A stretch of DNA of 64,000 nucleotides. Source: a virus. Numbering within the stretch: the stretch's first letter is position 1; the number at the start of each line of letters is the position of its first letter. The stretch covers positions 1 through 64,000 of IMG/VR virus record IMGVR_UViG_3300032293_002041; one strand, 5' to 3'. A program made the translations under genes and the position numbers. Below, in pieces: positions 51,276-59,975 of the stretch. The notes beneath the pieces were generated by a model. It made no database searches. It was not told the DNA's origin and was given only the letters and a program-made list of their open reading frames with translations.

Positions 51276-52160
51276 ATGGCTGTTCCGTTTATGTTTGTGG
51301 ATGGTAATTTGACGCTGGTTCTTAATAATCAGAGTTATCAGGTGTTGCCAGATCATACCAACTATAAGTTGATTCTGGAAAGACTTCCTACTGCTACGGC
51401 AGAGGAAATGTTGGAAGTTGTCGATGTTCAAAAGGCTGTTGCTACTTTCAGCGACGGTCTTGTGGAGATCAAGAATGGACAGGTTCTTTATGAGGGTGAG
51501 GAAGTTCATGGTAGTATTAGTAAGAGAATTCTGGAGTTTATGAGCAAGGGATTGCCGTTCCAGCCTCTCGTTACTTTCCTGAATAATCTCATGGAAAATC
51601 CAAGTATGCAGAGTCAAAAGGAACTGTACGATTTCTTGGAGCATGAACATCTGCCTATCACAGAGGATGGTTTCTTCCTTGCTTATAAGGCTGTTCGTTC
51701 AGACTTTAAGGATAAGTATAAGGGAGTTTTTGACAACAGAGTTGGTCAGGTTTGCCAAATGCAACGAGCAAAGGTAGACGATGATCGTGGTCGTGGTTGT
51801 TCTAATGGACTTCATGCTGGAGCATTGAATTATGTTGCCAACTATGGCAGTCTTGAGGCTGGCGACCGCATTGTGATCGTCAAGATTAATCCCAAGGATG
51901 TTGTGAGCGTTCCAATTGAATGCAACTATGAAAAGCTACGTACTTGTCGCTATGAAGTAGTTGGCGAGTATGAGGGTGAACTTCTAAAACCTCTTTATAA
52001 GGCTGATTTTAGTCAGGACGATTATGAGGATGACGATGATGATGATTATCTGAATGATTATGACGAGAGTTATTGGGATCAGTTTGACGAAGAAGATGAG
52101 GACGAAGATGAAAATTATAACGATGAGGAAGATGTAGATAATAACGGTTTCTATAAGTAA
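51276..52160 (+). CDS. rIIB: rIIB-like protein with acidic tail (294 aa)
   Basis: NLTLVLNNQSYQVLPDHTNYKLILE, PFQPLVTFLNNLMENPS and EDGFFLAYKAVRSDFKDKYKG are features of T4-type rIIB proteins, followed by CSNGLHAGALNYV and the IVKINPKDVVSVP block. The last ~50 residues are almost only Asp, Glu and Tyr (low complexity). Probably works with rIIA at the inner membrane. Own promoter. Confidence 0.85.
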   Translation: MAVPFMFVDGNLTLVLNNQSYQVLPDHTNYKLILERLPTATAEEMLEVVDVQKAVATFSDGLVEIKNGQVLYEGEEVHGSISKRILEFMSKGLPFQPLVTFLNNLMENPSMQSQKELYDFLEHEHLPITEDGFFLAYKAVRSDFKDKYKGVFDNRVGQVCQMQRAKVDDDRGRGCSNGLHAGALNYVANYGSLEAGDRIVIVKINPKDVVSVPIECNYEKLRTCRYEVVGEYEGELLKPLYKADFSQDDYEDDDDDDYLNDYDESYWDQFDEEDEDEDENYNDEEDVDNNGFYK

Positions 52161-52166
52161 ATAGTC

Positions 52167-52249
52167 AAGGTGGTGTTTGGTAACTTGTAAGGTAGCACCT
52201 ATATAGTTTCTGCTATCATGCAATAACGGTTCGATTCCGTTACCATCTT
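52167..52249 (+). tRNA. atypical tRNA-like element with long third arm
   Basis: Acceptor AAGGTGGT 52167-52174/ACCATCTT 52242-52249 and T-arm AACGG/CCGTT with TTCGATT are tRNA-like; a short D-like hairpin is GTTTGGTAAC. The anticodon arm is replaced by a long stem: TTGTA 52185/TGCAA 52219, then GGTAGCA/TGCTATC, with a 13-base loop. No readable anticodon. Follows rIIB directly. Confidence 0.5.
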
Positions 52250-52327
52250 TTAAGATATTGCTTTTGACGGTAGTGTTTACTGTCCCAATATCAAAATTGT
52301 AGGTAGGAAGTGGAAAAAGGAAAACAA

Positions 52328-53467
52328 ATGTTTAGTGATACTTTGGCTTTTAATCCCTTCGATAAGGCTCATAGTGCTATTGGAACAAGAGATCAGATTG
52401 CTTTGCGAAATAAGTTTTTTGATTCTTTTGGTGGTCAGCAGATTTTTTGCTATAATGGTGATCCTCGTAAGAAGATCAGCAGCATGAATCATACAGATCA
52501 TCTTACTACTGTTGCTATTGCAAATGATAGTCAGGGTGCTGATGCTTACTTCTATATTAATGGTGGACGTAAGCAATATGCTATTAGTAGAATTCGTGCT
52601 TGTTTTGTTGACATGGATGCTGGACGAGATGATCAAGGTAGATACTTTAAGCCTAGCATCGTCATGCAGAAGAAAAAGGAATTCTTGAACCAGATTAATA
52701 ACTTTCCAGTAAAGCCAAGCTGGGTTGTTGATACTCGTAATGGTTATCAGTGCTATTGGATTCTAAACCCAAATACTAATAGTCCTCACAAGACTTATTG
52801 GAATGGTATTCAAAAGAAACTTGTAAACCATTTTGGTGGTGATGCCCGAGCTATTAAGATCAATCAGATTTATCGTATCCCTTATACTTGGTGGAGAAAG
52901 GGTTGGGAGGGTAAGCAACCTTATTTTACCAGCATTTTGTCGGGATCAACTGGTAATCCGGTAAATATTGAACAGCTTAAAGAAGCTCTTGACGGCGTTT
53001 CTGCTGTTGTTAATATTGTTGCTAATAAGACCAGCGACGAATGGTTTAAGGAATACGCTAAGGCTTACAAGAAATCTGACATTACAGGAGTTCCGGTAGC
53101 GGTTAATGTTTCCGCAACTATTGCTAATCAGATGAAATCTCTGAACCTTAACACATATACCAATAGCACAGAAGATATCAAGAATAAGTATGTCTATTCT
53201 GGTCGTGGTATGTTCAACAAGGCTTATGGTGATCCTACTCCAGTATCTCCTGTGACTGATGATGATACGGACGCTCTTGAGTCCCTTCCTGTTGACGCTG
53301 GAGGCGAGGATTTAGATCTTGACGGTTCCCAGACCAAGCTTTTAAAGACGGTCGTGGAGTTCCTTAATCAAGTCTCAACGCCCCTCTACTTTAGTAACAA
53401 CAGATTTCTCTCTAATGCTGCTAAAGAACTGGCATCTAAAATCAGCGACAAGTTTTGCATAGGGTAA
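52328..53467 (+). CDS. primase-polymerase-like (AEP) protein (379 aa)
   Basis: ACFVDMDAGRDDQG (about residues 97-110) supplies an acidic metal motif as in archaeo-eukaryotic-type primases; SWVVDTRNGYQCYWIL and KINQIYRIPYTWWRKG match later blocks of RepB-primase/PrimPol-like proteins, although the usual His of motif II is not obvious. C-terminal ~150 residues unassigned. A DNA primer-synthesis role is likely but unproven. ATG 52328 after AAAAAGGAAAACA. Confidence 0.55.
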   Translation: MFSDTLAFNPFDKAHSAIGTRDQIALRNKFFDSFGGQQIFCYNGDPRKKISSMNHTDHLTTVAIANDSQGADAYFYINGGRKQYAISRIRACFVDMDAGRDDQGRYFKPSIVMQKKKEFLNQINNFPVKPSWVVDTRNGYQCYWILNPNTNSPHKTYWNGIQKKLVNHFGGDARAIKINQIYRIPYTWWRKGWEGKQPYFTSILSGSTGNPVNIEQLKEALDGVSAVVNIVANKTSDEWFKEYAKAYKKSDITGVPVAVNVSATIANQMKSLNLNTYTNSTEDIKNKYVYSGRGMFNKAYGDPTPVSPVTDDDTDALESLPVDAGGEDLDLDGSQTKLLKTVVEFLNQVSTPLYFSNNRFLSNAAKELASKISDKFCIG

Positions 53468-53471
53468 TATT

Positions 53472-53876
53472 ATGACAAATGGTGGGAATATTCATGACGA
53501 CGATGATGATAGTCTGGACAATTTAGAGAGTCAGTATAAAAAATACTTCAAGTTTGATCCCGATGCTTGGGATGCTTGGGGGAAAATGCTATATGATACT
53601 CTAAATGAAATAGTTGAATATCCATCAAACGTGTGGTATATTAGCCCTAGCTTTCCGAAAGGTTCGTTACCTGTGAATGATTACTTCTCCAAATCAGGGA
53701 ACTTCAAAAACTCCCTGTACTTGGGGAACAATCATTACAAAGAACCAATATATAAAGCCCAATATTTTGTTCACGATGCGATACATAGTGAGTATAAAAA
53801 CCACTTAAGATCAAACGCGGTTCATTTTTTACAACAGCCTAATTACTATAAAGGAATGTTCGACATACTGAACTAA
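53472..53876 (+). CDS. hypothetical protein (134 aa)
   Basis: Acidic start (DDDDDSLDNLES), then aromatic-rich sequence with VWYISPSFPKGSLPVNDYF and AQYFVHDAIHSEYKN. No family recognised. Short gap after the primase-like gene suggests one transcript. Confidence 0.6.
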   Translation: MTNGGNIHDDDDDSLDNLESQYKKYFKFDPDAWDAWGKMLYDTLNEIVEYPSNVWYISPSFPKGSLPVNDYFSKSGNFKNSLYLGNNHYKEPIYKAQYFVHDAIHSEYKNHLRSNAVHFLQQPNYYKGMFDILN

Positions 53877-53880
53877 AACA

Positions 53881-54105
53881 ATGAATAGTTACTATGTAGT
53901 CAATTTCCATTCGGGTTATTCGATACGCTATGAATCAAGGTCAGAAGCTATGGAAGGCATAATTGATGCTGCAAATGATTATAGCGAGTGTGCAGATTCT
54001 ATTATTGAAATTTCTCATGAAGGAGATGAATTGATAGAGTACAAGCCAAAATATTCTGCTATACTGAACTGGACAAAAATTCTTAATAAGGATGCGGTTG
54101 TATGA
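53881..54105 (+). CDS. hypothetical protein (74 aa)
   Basis: MNSYYVVNFHSGYSIRYESRSEAMEGIIDAANDYSECADSI... strand-helix-strand. ATGA-like overlap with the next gene. Not recognised. Confidence 0.55.
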   Translation: MNSYYVVNFHSGYSIRYESRSEAMEGIIDAANDYSECADSIIEISHEGDELIEYKPKYSAILNWTKILNKDAVV

Positions 54106-54350
54106 TCGTTGCATTTATGTTATATTTGGGTATGGCATTGTCCTCATGTACTGAAACACCATTCATAGCCTATGATTTAGCTCAAAATATGAGCAAGTGT
54201 CAGAGAATAGAATGGAGTAAAATGTCTGATGACAATGGCAATGTAAGATTTGTTATCACGTTTCACAAGATGCCAATAATGGCTGAACTTGGATTTGAAA
54301 GAACAATGGTAAACAAGCACAACTGTTGTCAATCTAAAATAAGGAAATAA
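54102..54350 (+). CDS. possible secreted or lipoprotein-like protein (82 aa)
   Basis: Hydrophobic start MIVAFMLYLGMALSSCTETPF looks like a signal sequence ending at ALSSC, but the lipobox is imperfect. Body basic with CC near the end. Function unknown. Confidence 0.5.
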   Translation: MIVAFMLYLGMALSSCTETPFIAYDLAQNMSKCQRIEWSKMSDDNGNVRFVITFHKMPIMAELGFERTMVNKHNCCQSKIRK

Positions 54351-54352
54351 TA

Positions 54353-54775
54353 GTGAGTAAATCAGAATGGTTTATTGTTGATGACGTAAATAAGTTTGTA
54401 GAATCAACAAGAGTATTAGTTTTTAATAGTTTTGGAAAAACTAATGAAACAGAGTTAGATAGTCTATCTTTTTTGTTATCAGACCTACCAAGGAATGAAA
54501 TTGATGAGCTTAATAATTCTTTATCTCAAGAAGAATGTATGATAATGGCGAAAGATTTCTTAAGAAAAGAATATAACAAGAAAACCAAGAACTCTAGACA
54601 TATAATAAGTAATAAGAAATACATGGATATGATTGAGTCTTTCAATAGTAGAATGATAAGCAATATGCTTAATCATCTAGTAAATAAAGGTCTTTTGGAA
54701 ACAGGATATGATGTTGATAGTAATGATTTTGTTTTCTGGATAAAGGAAGAAACAGAGAATAAAAAGACCGACTGA
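54353..54775 (+). CDS. hypothetical helical protein (140 aa)
   Basis: GTG start after AAGGAAATAATA. Charged helical sequence with NKTKNSRHIISNKKYMDMIESF and NMLNHLVNKGLLETGYDVDSNDFVFWI, which resembles a small winged-helix end (xxLVxKGLLE). Not recognised. Confidence 0.55.
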   Translation: MSKSEWFIVDDVNKFVESTRVLVFNSFGKTNETELDSLSFLLSDLPRNEIDELNNSLSQEECMIMAKDFLRKEYNKKTKNSRHIISNKKYMDMIESFNSRMISNMLNHLVNKGLLETGYDVDSNDFVFWIKEETENKKTD

Positions 54776-54816
54776 ATTATTTTTACTAATTTTGGAATTT
54801 ATTTTTGGAGAAAATT

Positions 54817-55710
54817 ATGGCTAATGCTTCTAGACCTTCTCGTTTTGGCGATATTATTGGACAGGACTCTGTTGTGGAGCGACTGAAGATCATTGTATCG
54901 GGTTGTAAAAACTCAGCCAGCGTGATGCCTCATGTTTTAATTGACGGGCCTCCCGGCCTTGGTAAGACCACTATAGCGAGTGCCATAGCGACAGAGATGG
55001 GAGAGAACCTTTATACTGTGAACGGAGCTAATGTTCGCAGTATTAAAAACATACTTCCATATCTTATGGGTATTGCTCCAAGATCAGTTCTTTTTATTGA
55101 TGAGATTCACAGACTTCCGAAAATAGTGGAAGAATTCCTTTATCCTGTCATGGAGGACTTTGTTTTAAGTACGGTAGTTGAAGAAAAGCCCGAAGTTATT
55201 GATCTTCCAATGTTTACGGTTGTTGGCGCAACTACTAGTGGCGGTAGTTTGAGCCAGCCTTTCTACGATAGGTTTACGATCAAGGAACATCTCTCGTTCT
55301 ATTCTGTAGATGATCTAGCTAAAGTAGCAAGGTTAAACTCTGAAAAGCTCGGACTAATAATTTCTGATAATGATCTAAAGGAAATTGCAGCAAGGAGCAA
55401 GGGTACTCCAAGAATTCTTAATGCAAGACTTCAGTGGTATAAGAGCTTTACAGCATACCACAAAGATAGGACTCCAACTATTGATGAGATTTTTGTTAAT
55501 CAAGGAATTGACAATAAGGGTCTTGATATTTATGATAGAATGTATCTTGAAGTTCTAAAGAAGAACAGAATGAATCCTCTTGGACTCAAGAGCATATCAT
55601 CATTAACCGGAATTGCTATGGAAACCATAGAGAACAGCATAGAGCCATATCTAGTTAGAATGGGATATGTAACCAGAACACAAAAGGGAAGAGTCATAGG
55701 AGATGTCTAA
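54817..55710 (+). CDS. RuvB-type AAA+ branch-migration ATPase (297 aa)
   Basis: RPSRFGDIIGQDSVVERL start, Walker A GPPGLGKTT (44-52), Walker B FIDEIHRL (93-100), sensor VVGATTSGG, DRF with Arg finger, and a winged-helix end GLKSISSLTGIAMETIENSIEPYLVRMGYVTRTQKGRV: all as in bacterial RuvB, about 10% shorter. Drives Holliday-junction branch migration with RuvA in bacteria; no RuvA or RuvC seen here, so it may use host partners or act alone. Strong GGAGAAAATT site. Confidence 0.88.
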   Translation: MANASRPSRFGDIIGQDSVVERLKIIVSGCKNSASVMPHVLIDGPPGLGKTTIASAIATEMGENLYTVNGANVRSIKNILPYLMGIAPRSVLFIDEIHRLPKIVEEFLYPVMEDFVLSTVVEEKPEVIDLPMFTVVGATTSGGSLSQPFYDRFTIKEHLSFYSVDDLAKVARLNSEKLGLIISDNDLKEIAARSKGTPRILNARLQWYKSFTAYHKDRTPTIDEIFVNQGIDNKGLDIYDRMYLEVLKKNRMNPLGLKSISSLTGIAMETIENSIEPYLVRMGYVTRTQKGRVIGDV

Positions 55711-56077
55711 AATCCTCCATGCCTTTTGTCTGTTAATGTTGAGTAGTCAGTCAATTCATGCGGCCCAGTCTGTTTTTGTAGATAATTTAGAAGATGCTTT
55801 TATCTTATCTCAAGAAAGTAAACAAGATATTCTAATAGTATTTGGTGCAGATTGGTGTCCATCATGTAAATTGCTTAAAAAAGATATCAATGAAAATGTT
55901 GATCAATTTAATAGTATAATATGTTTTGTGGACTTTGATAAACGACCAGACTTAGTGAAAGAGTATATGGTCAAGATTATACCTGACTCTATAATATATA
56001 GAGAAAATGCTGAGATTAAAAGACGAAAAGGGTATATGTCTTTCAAAGACTTCCACAAATGGTATACTAATGAATGA
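55703..56077 (+). CDS. exported thioredoxin-like protein (124 aa)
   Basis: Signal peptide MSKILHAFCLLMLSSQSIHAA, then a thioredoxin fold with VFGADWCPSCKLL (Cys52, Cys55), FDKRPDLVKEY and the cis-Pro region KIIPDSIIY. Probably a periplasmic thiol oxidoreductase. Overlaps RuvB's end. Partner of the Cys-containing exported proteins here is speculative. Confidence 0.8.
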   Translation: MSKILHAFCLLMLSSQSIHAAQSVFVDNLEDAFILSQESKQDILIVFGADWCPSCKLLKKDINENVDQFNSIICFVDFDKRPDLVKEYMVKIIPDSIIYRENAEIKRRKGYMSFKDFHKWYTNE

Positions 56078-56381
56078 ACATTCTCATATAATATTATTAT
56101 CTCTCCTTGTTATATCTCATATAGTCTGTCTTATCTTAGGCTATATTTTAGGCCAATTAAGATCTATCTCTGGTGTATCTATAAGTAGTCAGCCAAACAA
56201 GGTGCTACAATCTATTGTTAATAAAGATACTAAGCAGTCTATATCAATAGATTCTAGTAAATTTGTGACTAGCATAATAACAGAAGGTATGGAAAAGAAG
56301 TATGCCACTCTAGGAGAGATTAAGGACTCCGATGAAAACATATCTTCTTCCGTTAATAAACTTAAGAACATGAAAAAATAA
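56070..56381 (+). CDS. single-pass membrane protein (103 aa)
   Basis: ATG 56070 inside the thioredoxin gene's end. Membrane helix ILLSLLVISHIVCLILGYILG (8-28), then a Ser/Lys-rich soluble part. Function unknown. Confidence 0.6.
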   Translation: MNEHSHIILLSLLVISHIVCLILGYILGQLRSISGVSISSQPNKVLQSIVNKDTKQSISIDSSKFVTSIITEGMEKKYATLGEIKDSDENISSSVNKLKNMKK

Positions 56382-56398
56382 GAAAGAGAGATATAATT

Positions 56399-57400
56399 AT
56401 GGTAGGCTTAGACGTAGGCACAAGTTTTATTGTACTAAGTAAAGAATCAAAAAAGGGGAATATAGAATATAAAGATTTTAGAGATGCTTTTTACGTTATT
56501 AAGCCGACTACCCCAGTTGCCACAAAGATGATAGAGAAAGGATTGAATGGAAAAGTTTTTATTAAAGATAATGATGGCGCATTTATTATCTTAGGAAAAG
56601 ATGCTATCGAAAAAGCTATAGAACGAAATGACACAGCTAAAAGACCGATGTTTAAAGGCGTAGTATCTGCCAAAGAAAAAGATGCAAAAAGAGTATTAGC
56701 ATTTATCCTCAAAGAAGTTGCTGGACAAGCATCAGAACCAGGAGAAAAAATAGTATTCTGTGTTCCTGCACAACCAATTGACCAAGAAGATGAAGATTTT
56801 GACGTTGGATATCACGAAGATGTTGTTAAAACTATTCTTGGAGAATGTGGATATAGCGCAAGATCAATTAATGAAGCAGAGGCTTTGTGCTATGCTGAAC
56901 TAGAGAACGATGATTATACTGGCATAGGAGTTAGTTGTGGCGCTGGAATGACTAATGTTTGTGTTATGCTTAATGGTGAACCAACAGTACTATTTTCTAC
57001 AACTAAGTCAGGAGACTGGATTGATAGAATGAGTGCTGTAGCTACAGGCGAACCAGATAGTGTTGTGCAAGTAGAAAAAGAGGGTGGCGGTTTTACAATA
57101 GGAGAACCTGTTGATAATACAATACTAGCTGCCGTATCTGCATACTATGAGAGATTAATTGATTATACAACTAAAAATTTAGCATCAGCATTAGCTGGAC
57201 ATAAGGCTCTTCCAAAATTTAAGAACCCTATTAGTATTGTGGTTGCAGGAGGAACTTCACAAGCTAAAGGATACATTGAGAACTTTAAGAAGAAGATGGA
57301 AGAGAATGGTTTCCCAATCCCAATCAAAGAGATAAGACACGCCTCAGACCCCCTACATGCGGTCGCAAAGGGTTGTTTAATAGCTGCCAAGGTCTTGTAG
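56399..57400 (+). CDS. actin/Hsp70-fold (ParM/MreB-like) ATPase (333 aa)
   Basis: The three phosphate/adenosine signatures of the actin fold are visible: GLDVGTSFIVL (residue 3), GIGVSCGAGMTNVCVML (phosphate 2, about 180) and IVVAGGTSQAKGY (adenosine, about 280). NEAEALCYAE fits the Hsp70/MreB connect region. Could form filaments that segregate or position phage DNA, or be an MreB-like scaffold; no ParR-like partner is identifiable. Confidence 0.75.
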   Translation: MVGLDVGTSFIVLSKESKKGNIEYKDFRDAFYVIKPTTPVATKMIEKGLNGKVFIKDNDGAFIILGKDAIEKAIERNDTAKRPMFKGVVSAKEKDAKRVLAFILKEVAGQASEPGEKIVFCVPAQPIDQEDEDFDVGYHEDVVKTILGECGYSARSINEAEALCYAELENDDYTGIGVSCGAGMTNVCVMLNGEPTVLFSTTKSGDWIDRMSAVATGEPDSVVQVEKEGGGFTIGEPVDNTILAAVSAYYERLIDYTTKNLASALAGHKALPKFKNPISIVVAGGTSQAKGYIENFKKKMEENGFPIPIKEIRHASDPLHAVAKGCLIAAKVL

Positions 57401-57402
57401 TC

Positions 57403-57705
57403 ATGTTCAACTTTTTAAAAATTAGGTTCGCTTACAGATCTCCAAAATGGGCGAACGTAAGAAAAGAATATCTTAAAAATAATTCATATTGCATAGCGTG
57501 TGGAAGGGATAAGAAGTTAGAAGTTCATCATAAAGTTCCAGTACACATTAGTCCGGAACTTGAGCTGGCCCCTTCAAATTTAGTTACTCTTTGTGCCGAC
57601 CCTTGTCATTTAATATTCGGCCATCTAATGAATTTTAAGAGTCATAATAAAAACGTCATAGAAGATTGCTCGGTGTATTTAGATAGGGTAAAAAATAGAC
57701 CATAG
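57403..57705 (+). CDS. small HNH endonuclease (100 aa)
   Basis: Basic N-terminus (YRSPKWANVRKEYL) then CIACGRDKKLEVHHKVPVHISPELELAPSNLVTLC...CHLIFGH, a complete short HNH domain. Starts two bases after the actin-like gene. Terminase-associated or mobile role cannot be told from sequence. Confidence 0.85.
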   Translation: MFNFLKIRFAYRSPKWANVRKEYLKNNSYCIACGRDKKLEVHHKVPVHISPELELAPSNLVTLCADPCHLIFGHLMNFKSHNKNVIEDCSVYLDRVKNRP

Positions 57706-57725
57706 TCTTTTCAAAGGAGATTTCC

Positions 57726-58484
57726 ATGAAGCAGTTTATGATATTCATGGTCCTTTGTCTATCAATTTCAGCTAGTCTTTTTGCTGGAACTATTGATCCA
57801 AATACTCCCGATTCAAAACACCTAGAGTATGGAACAAAATTTAATCACGTTGTAAAGCTATGCTGCTTTGATGGAAAGGGATTATCCTGTGGATCAGCAG
57901 TAGTCATAGATCCTCATTGGATTTTAACAGCAGCACATGTTGTAGAAAATTGTCAAACATGGACAATTACTATAAAAGATAAACCATATAAGTTATCTAA
58001 AGTAATTTTAAATCCTAATTATAAAACAGATAATTTTGGATATGATGATATTGCTTTAGGGTATAGTGAAGAAAAATTAGAATTTGATTATTATCCAGCT
58101 CTTTATGAATCAAGCGACGAGACAGGCAAGTTATGTTGTATGGCTGGATGGGGATTTACTGGAAATTTTAATACAGGATCTAATTTTAGTGATGGAAAAA
58201 TACGTGGTGGTTCTAATTTTATAGATGGAATAGAAAGAAATGTTCTTATGTGCTCTCCATCTAAAAGAAATCAAAAATCAACAGAACTTGAATATTTAAT
58301 AGCTAGTGGAGATAGTGGTGGAGGATTATTTATAGATGGTAAACTTGCTGGAATTCATTCCTCAGTTGTCGCTGTGGATGGCAAACCAGATTCGACTTAT
58401 ACAGACCAAAGCTGCCATACAAGAGTTAGCAAATACACTGAATGGGTAAAAAATACAATAAAAGAATGTTCGGTTGAAAAATGA
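57726..58484 (+). CDS. exported trypsin-like serine protease (252 aa)
   Basis: Signal peptide MKQFMIFMVLCLSISASLFAG. Catalytic triad visible: LTAAHVV (His71), YDDIALG (Asp about 115) and SGDSGGGLF (Ser about 197). Cys-rich, consistent with periplasmic or secreted disulfides. Substrate unknown. Overlaps the subtilisin-like gene by ATGA, so the two proteases are co-translated. Ribosome-binding site AAAGGAGATTTCC. Confidence 0.88.
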   Translation: MKQFMIFMVLCLSISASLFAGTIDPNTPDSKHLEYGTKFNHVVKLCCFDGKGLSCGSAVVIDPHWILTAAHVVENCQTWTITIKDKPYKLSKVILNPNYKTDNFGYDDIALGYSEEKLEFDYYPALYESSDETGKLCCMAGWGFTGNFNTGSNFSDGKIRGGSNFIDGIERNVLMCSPSKRNQKSTELEYLIASGDSGGGLFIDGKLAGIHSSVVAVDGKPDSTYTDQSCHTRVSKYTEWVKNTIKECSVEK

Positions 58485-59410
58485 GAAAACAAGAATTTAA
58501 ACTATTGCCTCACATTAGAAAAGATATCTATGGATTATCTCCTAGTAGTGAACAATTTTACGGTTGGCAAATTAAAAAATTCCATATAGAAAAATACTGG
58601 AAATACTCTGAAGGAGAAGGAGTTACTGTAGCTGTTATTGATACTGGATGTGACCTTGACCATGAAGATATAAAACCTAATATAGTTAATGGATACAATT
58701 TTATAAATCCAGGTAAGGATCCACAAGACGATAATGGACACGGAACTCATGTTGCTGGCACAATTGCAGCTATTAATAATGGAATTGGCATGGTAGGATT
58801 AGCGCCAAAAGCAAAAATTATGCCAGTAAAAGTTTTATCTGGCAATGGTTCTGGCCCTAATAAAGCGGTATCAGAGGGTATAGTCTGGTCAGTTGATAAT
58901 GGAGCAGATATAATAGCTATGTCTCTAGGATCTCCTCATCCAGCATATCAACTTGAAAAAGCAATAGAATATGCAAAATTGAAAAAAGTTGCAGTATTTT
59001 GCGCTGCTGGAAATAGTGGAATAGAATCTGGAATACAATATCCAGCTAAATACAACAATACAGTTAGCGTTGGTGCGATAGGGGAGGATTTAAACATATG
59101 TGAATTTAGTTGCTGTGGTGAAGAGTTAGACTTTCTAGCTCCAGGACAAAATATCATAAGTTCAGTTCCTGGAAATAGATACGCTTCAATGACAGGAACT
59201 AGCATGGCTAATCCATTCGCTGTAGGATGTGCCGCACTATTACTCTCTTATTCACGAAAAGAGAAATTCTCCAATATAGATAATAAGCTTGAATGCTCAG
59301 ATGACTATGTTAAAGTTTTCTCCAAAGAAACTGAAAAATTGAGTAGTCAGAGCAAATATGCTGGCATTAGGAAATACGAAGGATATGGAATTATCAAACC
59401 TGTAGTATAG
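58481..59410 (+). CDS. subtilisin-like serine protease (309 aa)
   Basis: Triad motifs AVIDTGCD (Asp54), NGHGTHVAGT (His87) and MTGTSMANPFAVG (Ser about 240), plus the oxyanion Asn in FCAAGNSG. No signal peptide or long propeptide is seen, so it may stay inside the cell or be released at lysis. Phage roles could be protein processing or host-protein attack. ATGA-coupled to the trypsin-like gene. Confidence 0.92.
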   Translation: MRKQEFKLLPHIRKDIYGLSPSSEQFYGWQIKKFHIEKYWKYSEGEGVTVAVIDTGCDLDHEDIKPNIVNGYNFINPGKDPQDDNGHGTHVAGTIAAINNGIGMVGLAPKAKIMPVKVLSGNGSGPNKAVSEGIVWSVDNGADIIAMSLGSPHPAYQLEKAIEYAKLKKVAVFCAAGNSGIESGIQYPAKYNNTVSVGAIGEDLNICEFSCCGEELDFLAPGQNIISSVPGNRYASMTGTSMANPFAVGCAALLLSYSRKEKFSNIDNKLECSDDYVKVFSKETEKLSSQSKYAGIRKYEGYGIIKPVV

Positions 59411-59486
59411 TATACTTGTCCCCATGCATAAGACATAAGAATAAATAATCGTGTTGTCAAGCGTAAGAAATTTCAATCCTTCCCGC

Positions 59487-59515
59487 TTGACATTTGCTTC
59501 GTAGGATTGTAGAAT
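59487..59515 (+). promoter_or_regulatory. sigma70-like promoter
   Basis: TTGACA 59487-59492, 17-bp spacer without CGATA, TAGAAT 59510-59515. Confidence 0.75.
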
Positions 59516-59536
59516 ACAGTGAGAGGTGTGATAGAA

Positions 59537-59725
59537 ATGAGTGATCCAGATTTTGAAAAACGCAAGAATAGTCGTAGAGAAAATATAGAAAAAAAAAGAC
59601 TTGATAGATATGAAGACTTTGCCGATCCAAGAGGTTCTCGCAAAGTAAAGAAAGAGTTCAAGAGAAATAAACAAGAGATCGAACAACAAGAACTATGGGA
59701 AGAATGGGAAGATGAAGTATCTTGA
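59537..59725 (+). CDS. very basic/charged helical protein (62 aa)
   Basis: ATG 59537 after GAGAGGTGTGATAGAA. Alternating Lys/Arg and Glu/Asp (FEKRKNSRRENIEKKRLDRY...), ending in an EEWEDE cluster. Likely one long helix; the 'RxNIEKKR...DP..R...KEFKRxKQ' layout occurs in other phages. Function unknown. Confidence 0.6.
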   Translation: MSDPDFEKRKNSRRENIEKKRLDRYEDFADPRGSRKVKKEFKRNKQEIEQQELWEEWEDEVS

Positions 59726-59975
59726 AGAATTGAAACCAGGATCTCTATTTGTTCTAAATGATGAAAAATTTATCTTGACTGCTGATTTTAAAGAATATAA
59801 GAATCAGAAATCAAAAAAAATGGTTATTAATTTAGAAACAGGATTTGTTAACTGGGTATTAGAAGACGCTATAGTAGATATATTAGATTTATACTATAGA
59901 GATAAAGACGCTAATATAATAGCATTAAAGGAACATAAAAATGAGTATACTGAGAAAGGTCAAGACATTTCTTAA
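59712..59975 (+). CDS. hypothetical protein (87 aa)
   Basis: Overlaps the gene before. MKYLEELKPGSLFVLNDEKFILTADFKEYKNQKSKKMVINLETGFVNWVLEDAIVD resembles small phage beta-barrel proteins (LxPGSxFxxxxxxFILTxDF). Function unknown. Confidence 0.55.
   Translation: MKYLEELKPGSLFVLNDEKFILTADFKEYKNQKSKKMVINLETGFVNWVLEDAIVDILDLYYRDKDANIIALKEHKNEYTEKGQDIS

Noticed and set aside
52019-52157. Repeat in the rIIB tail as a regulatory DNA repeat
   Set aside because: The GAT/GAC/GAA-rich stretch is explained by the acidic Asp/Glu/Tyr low-complexity C-terminus.
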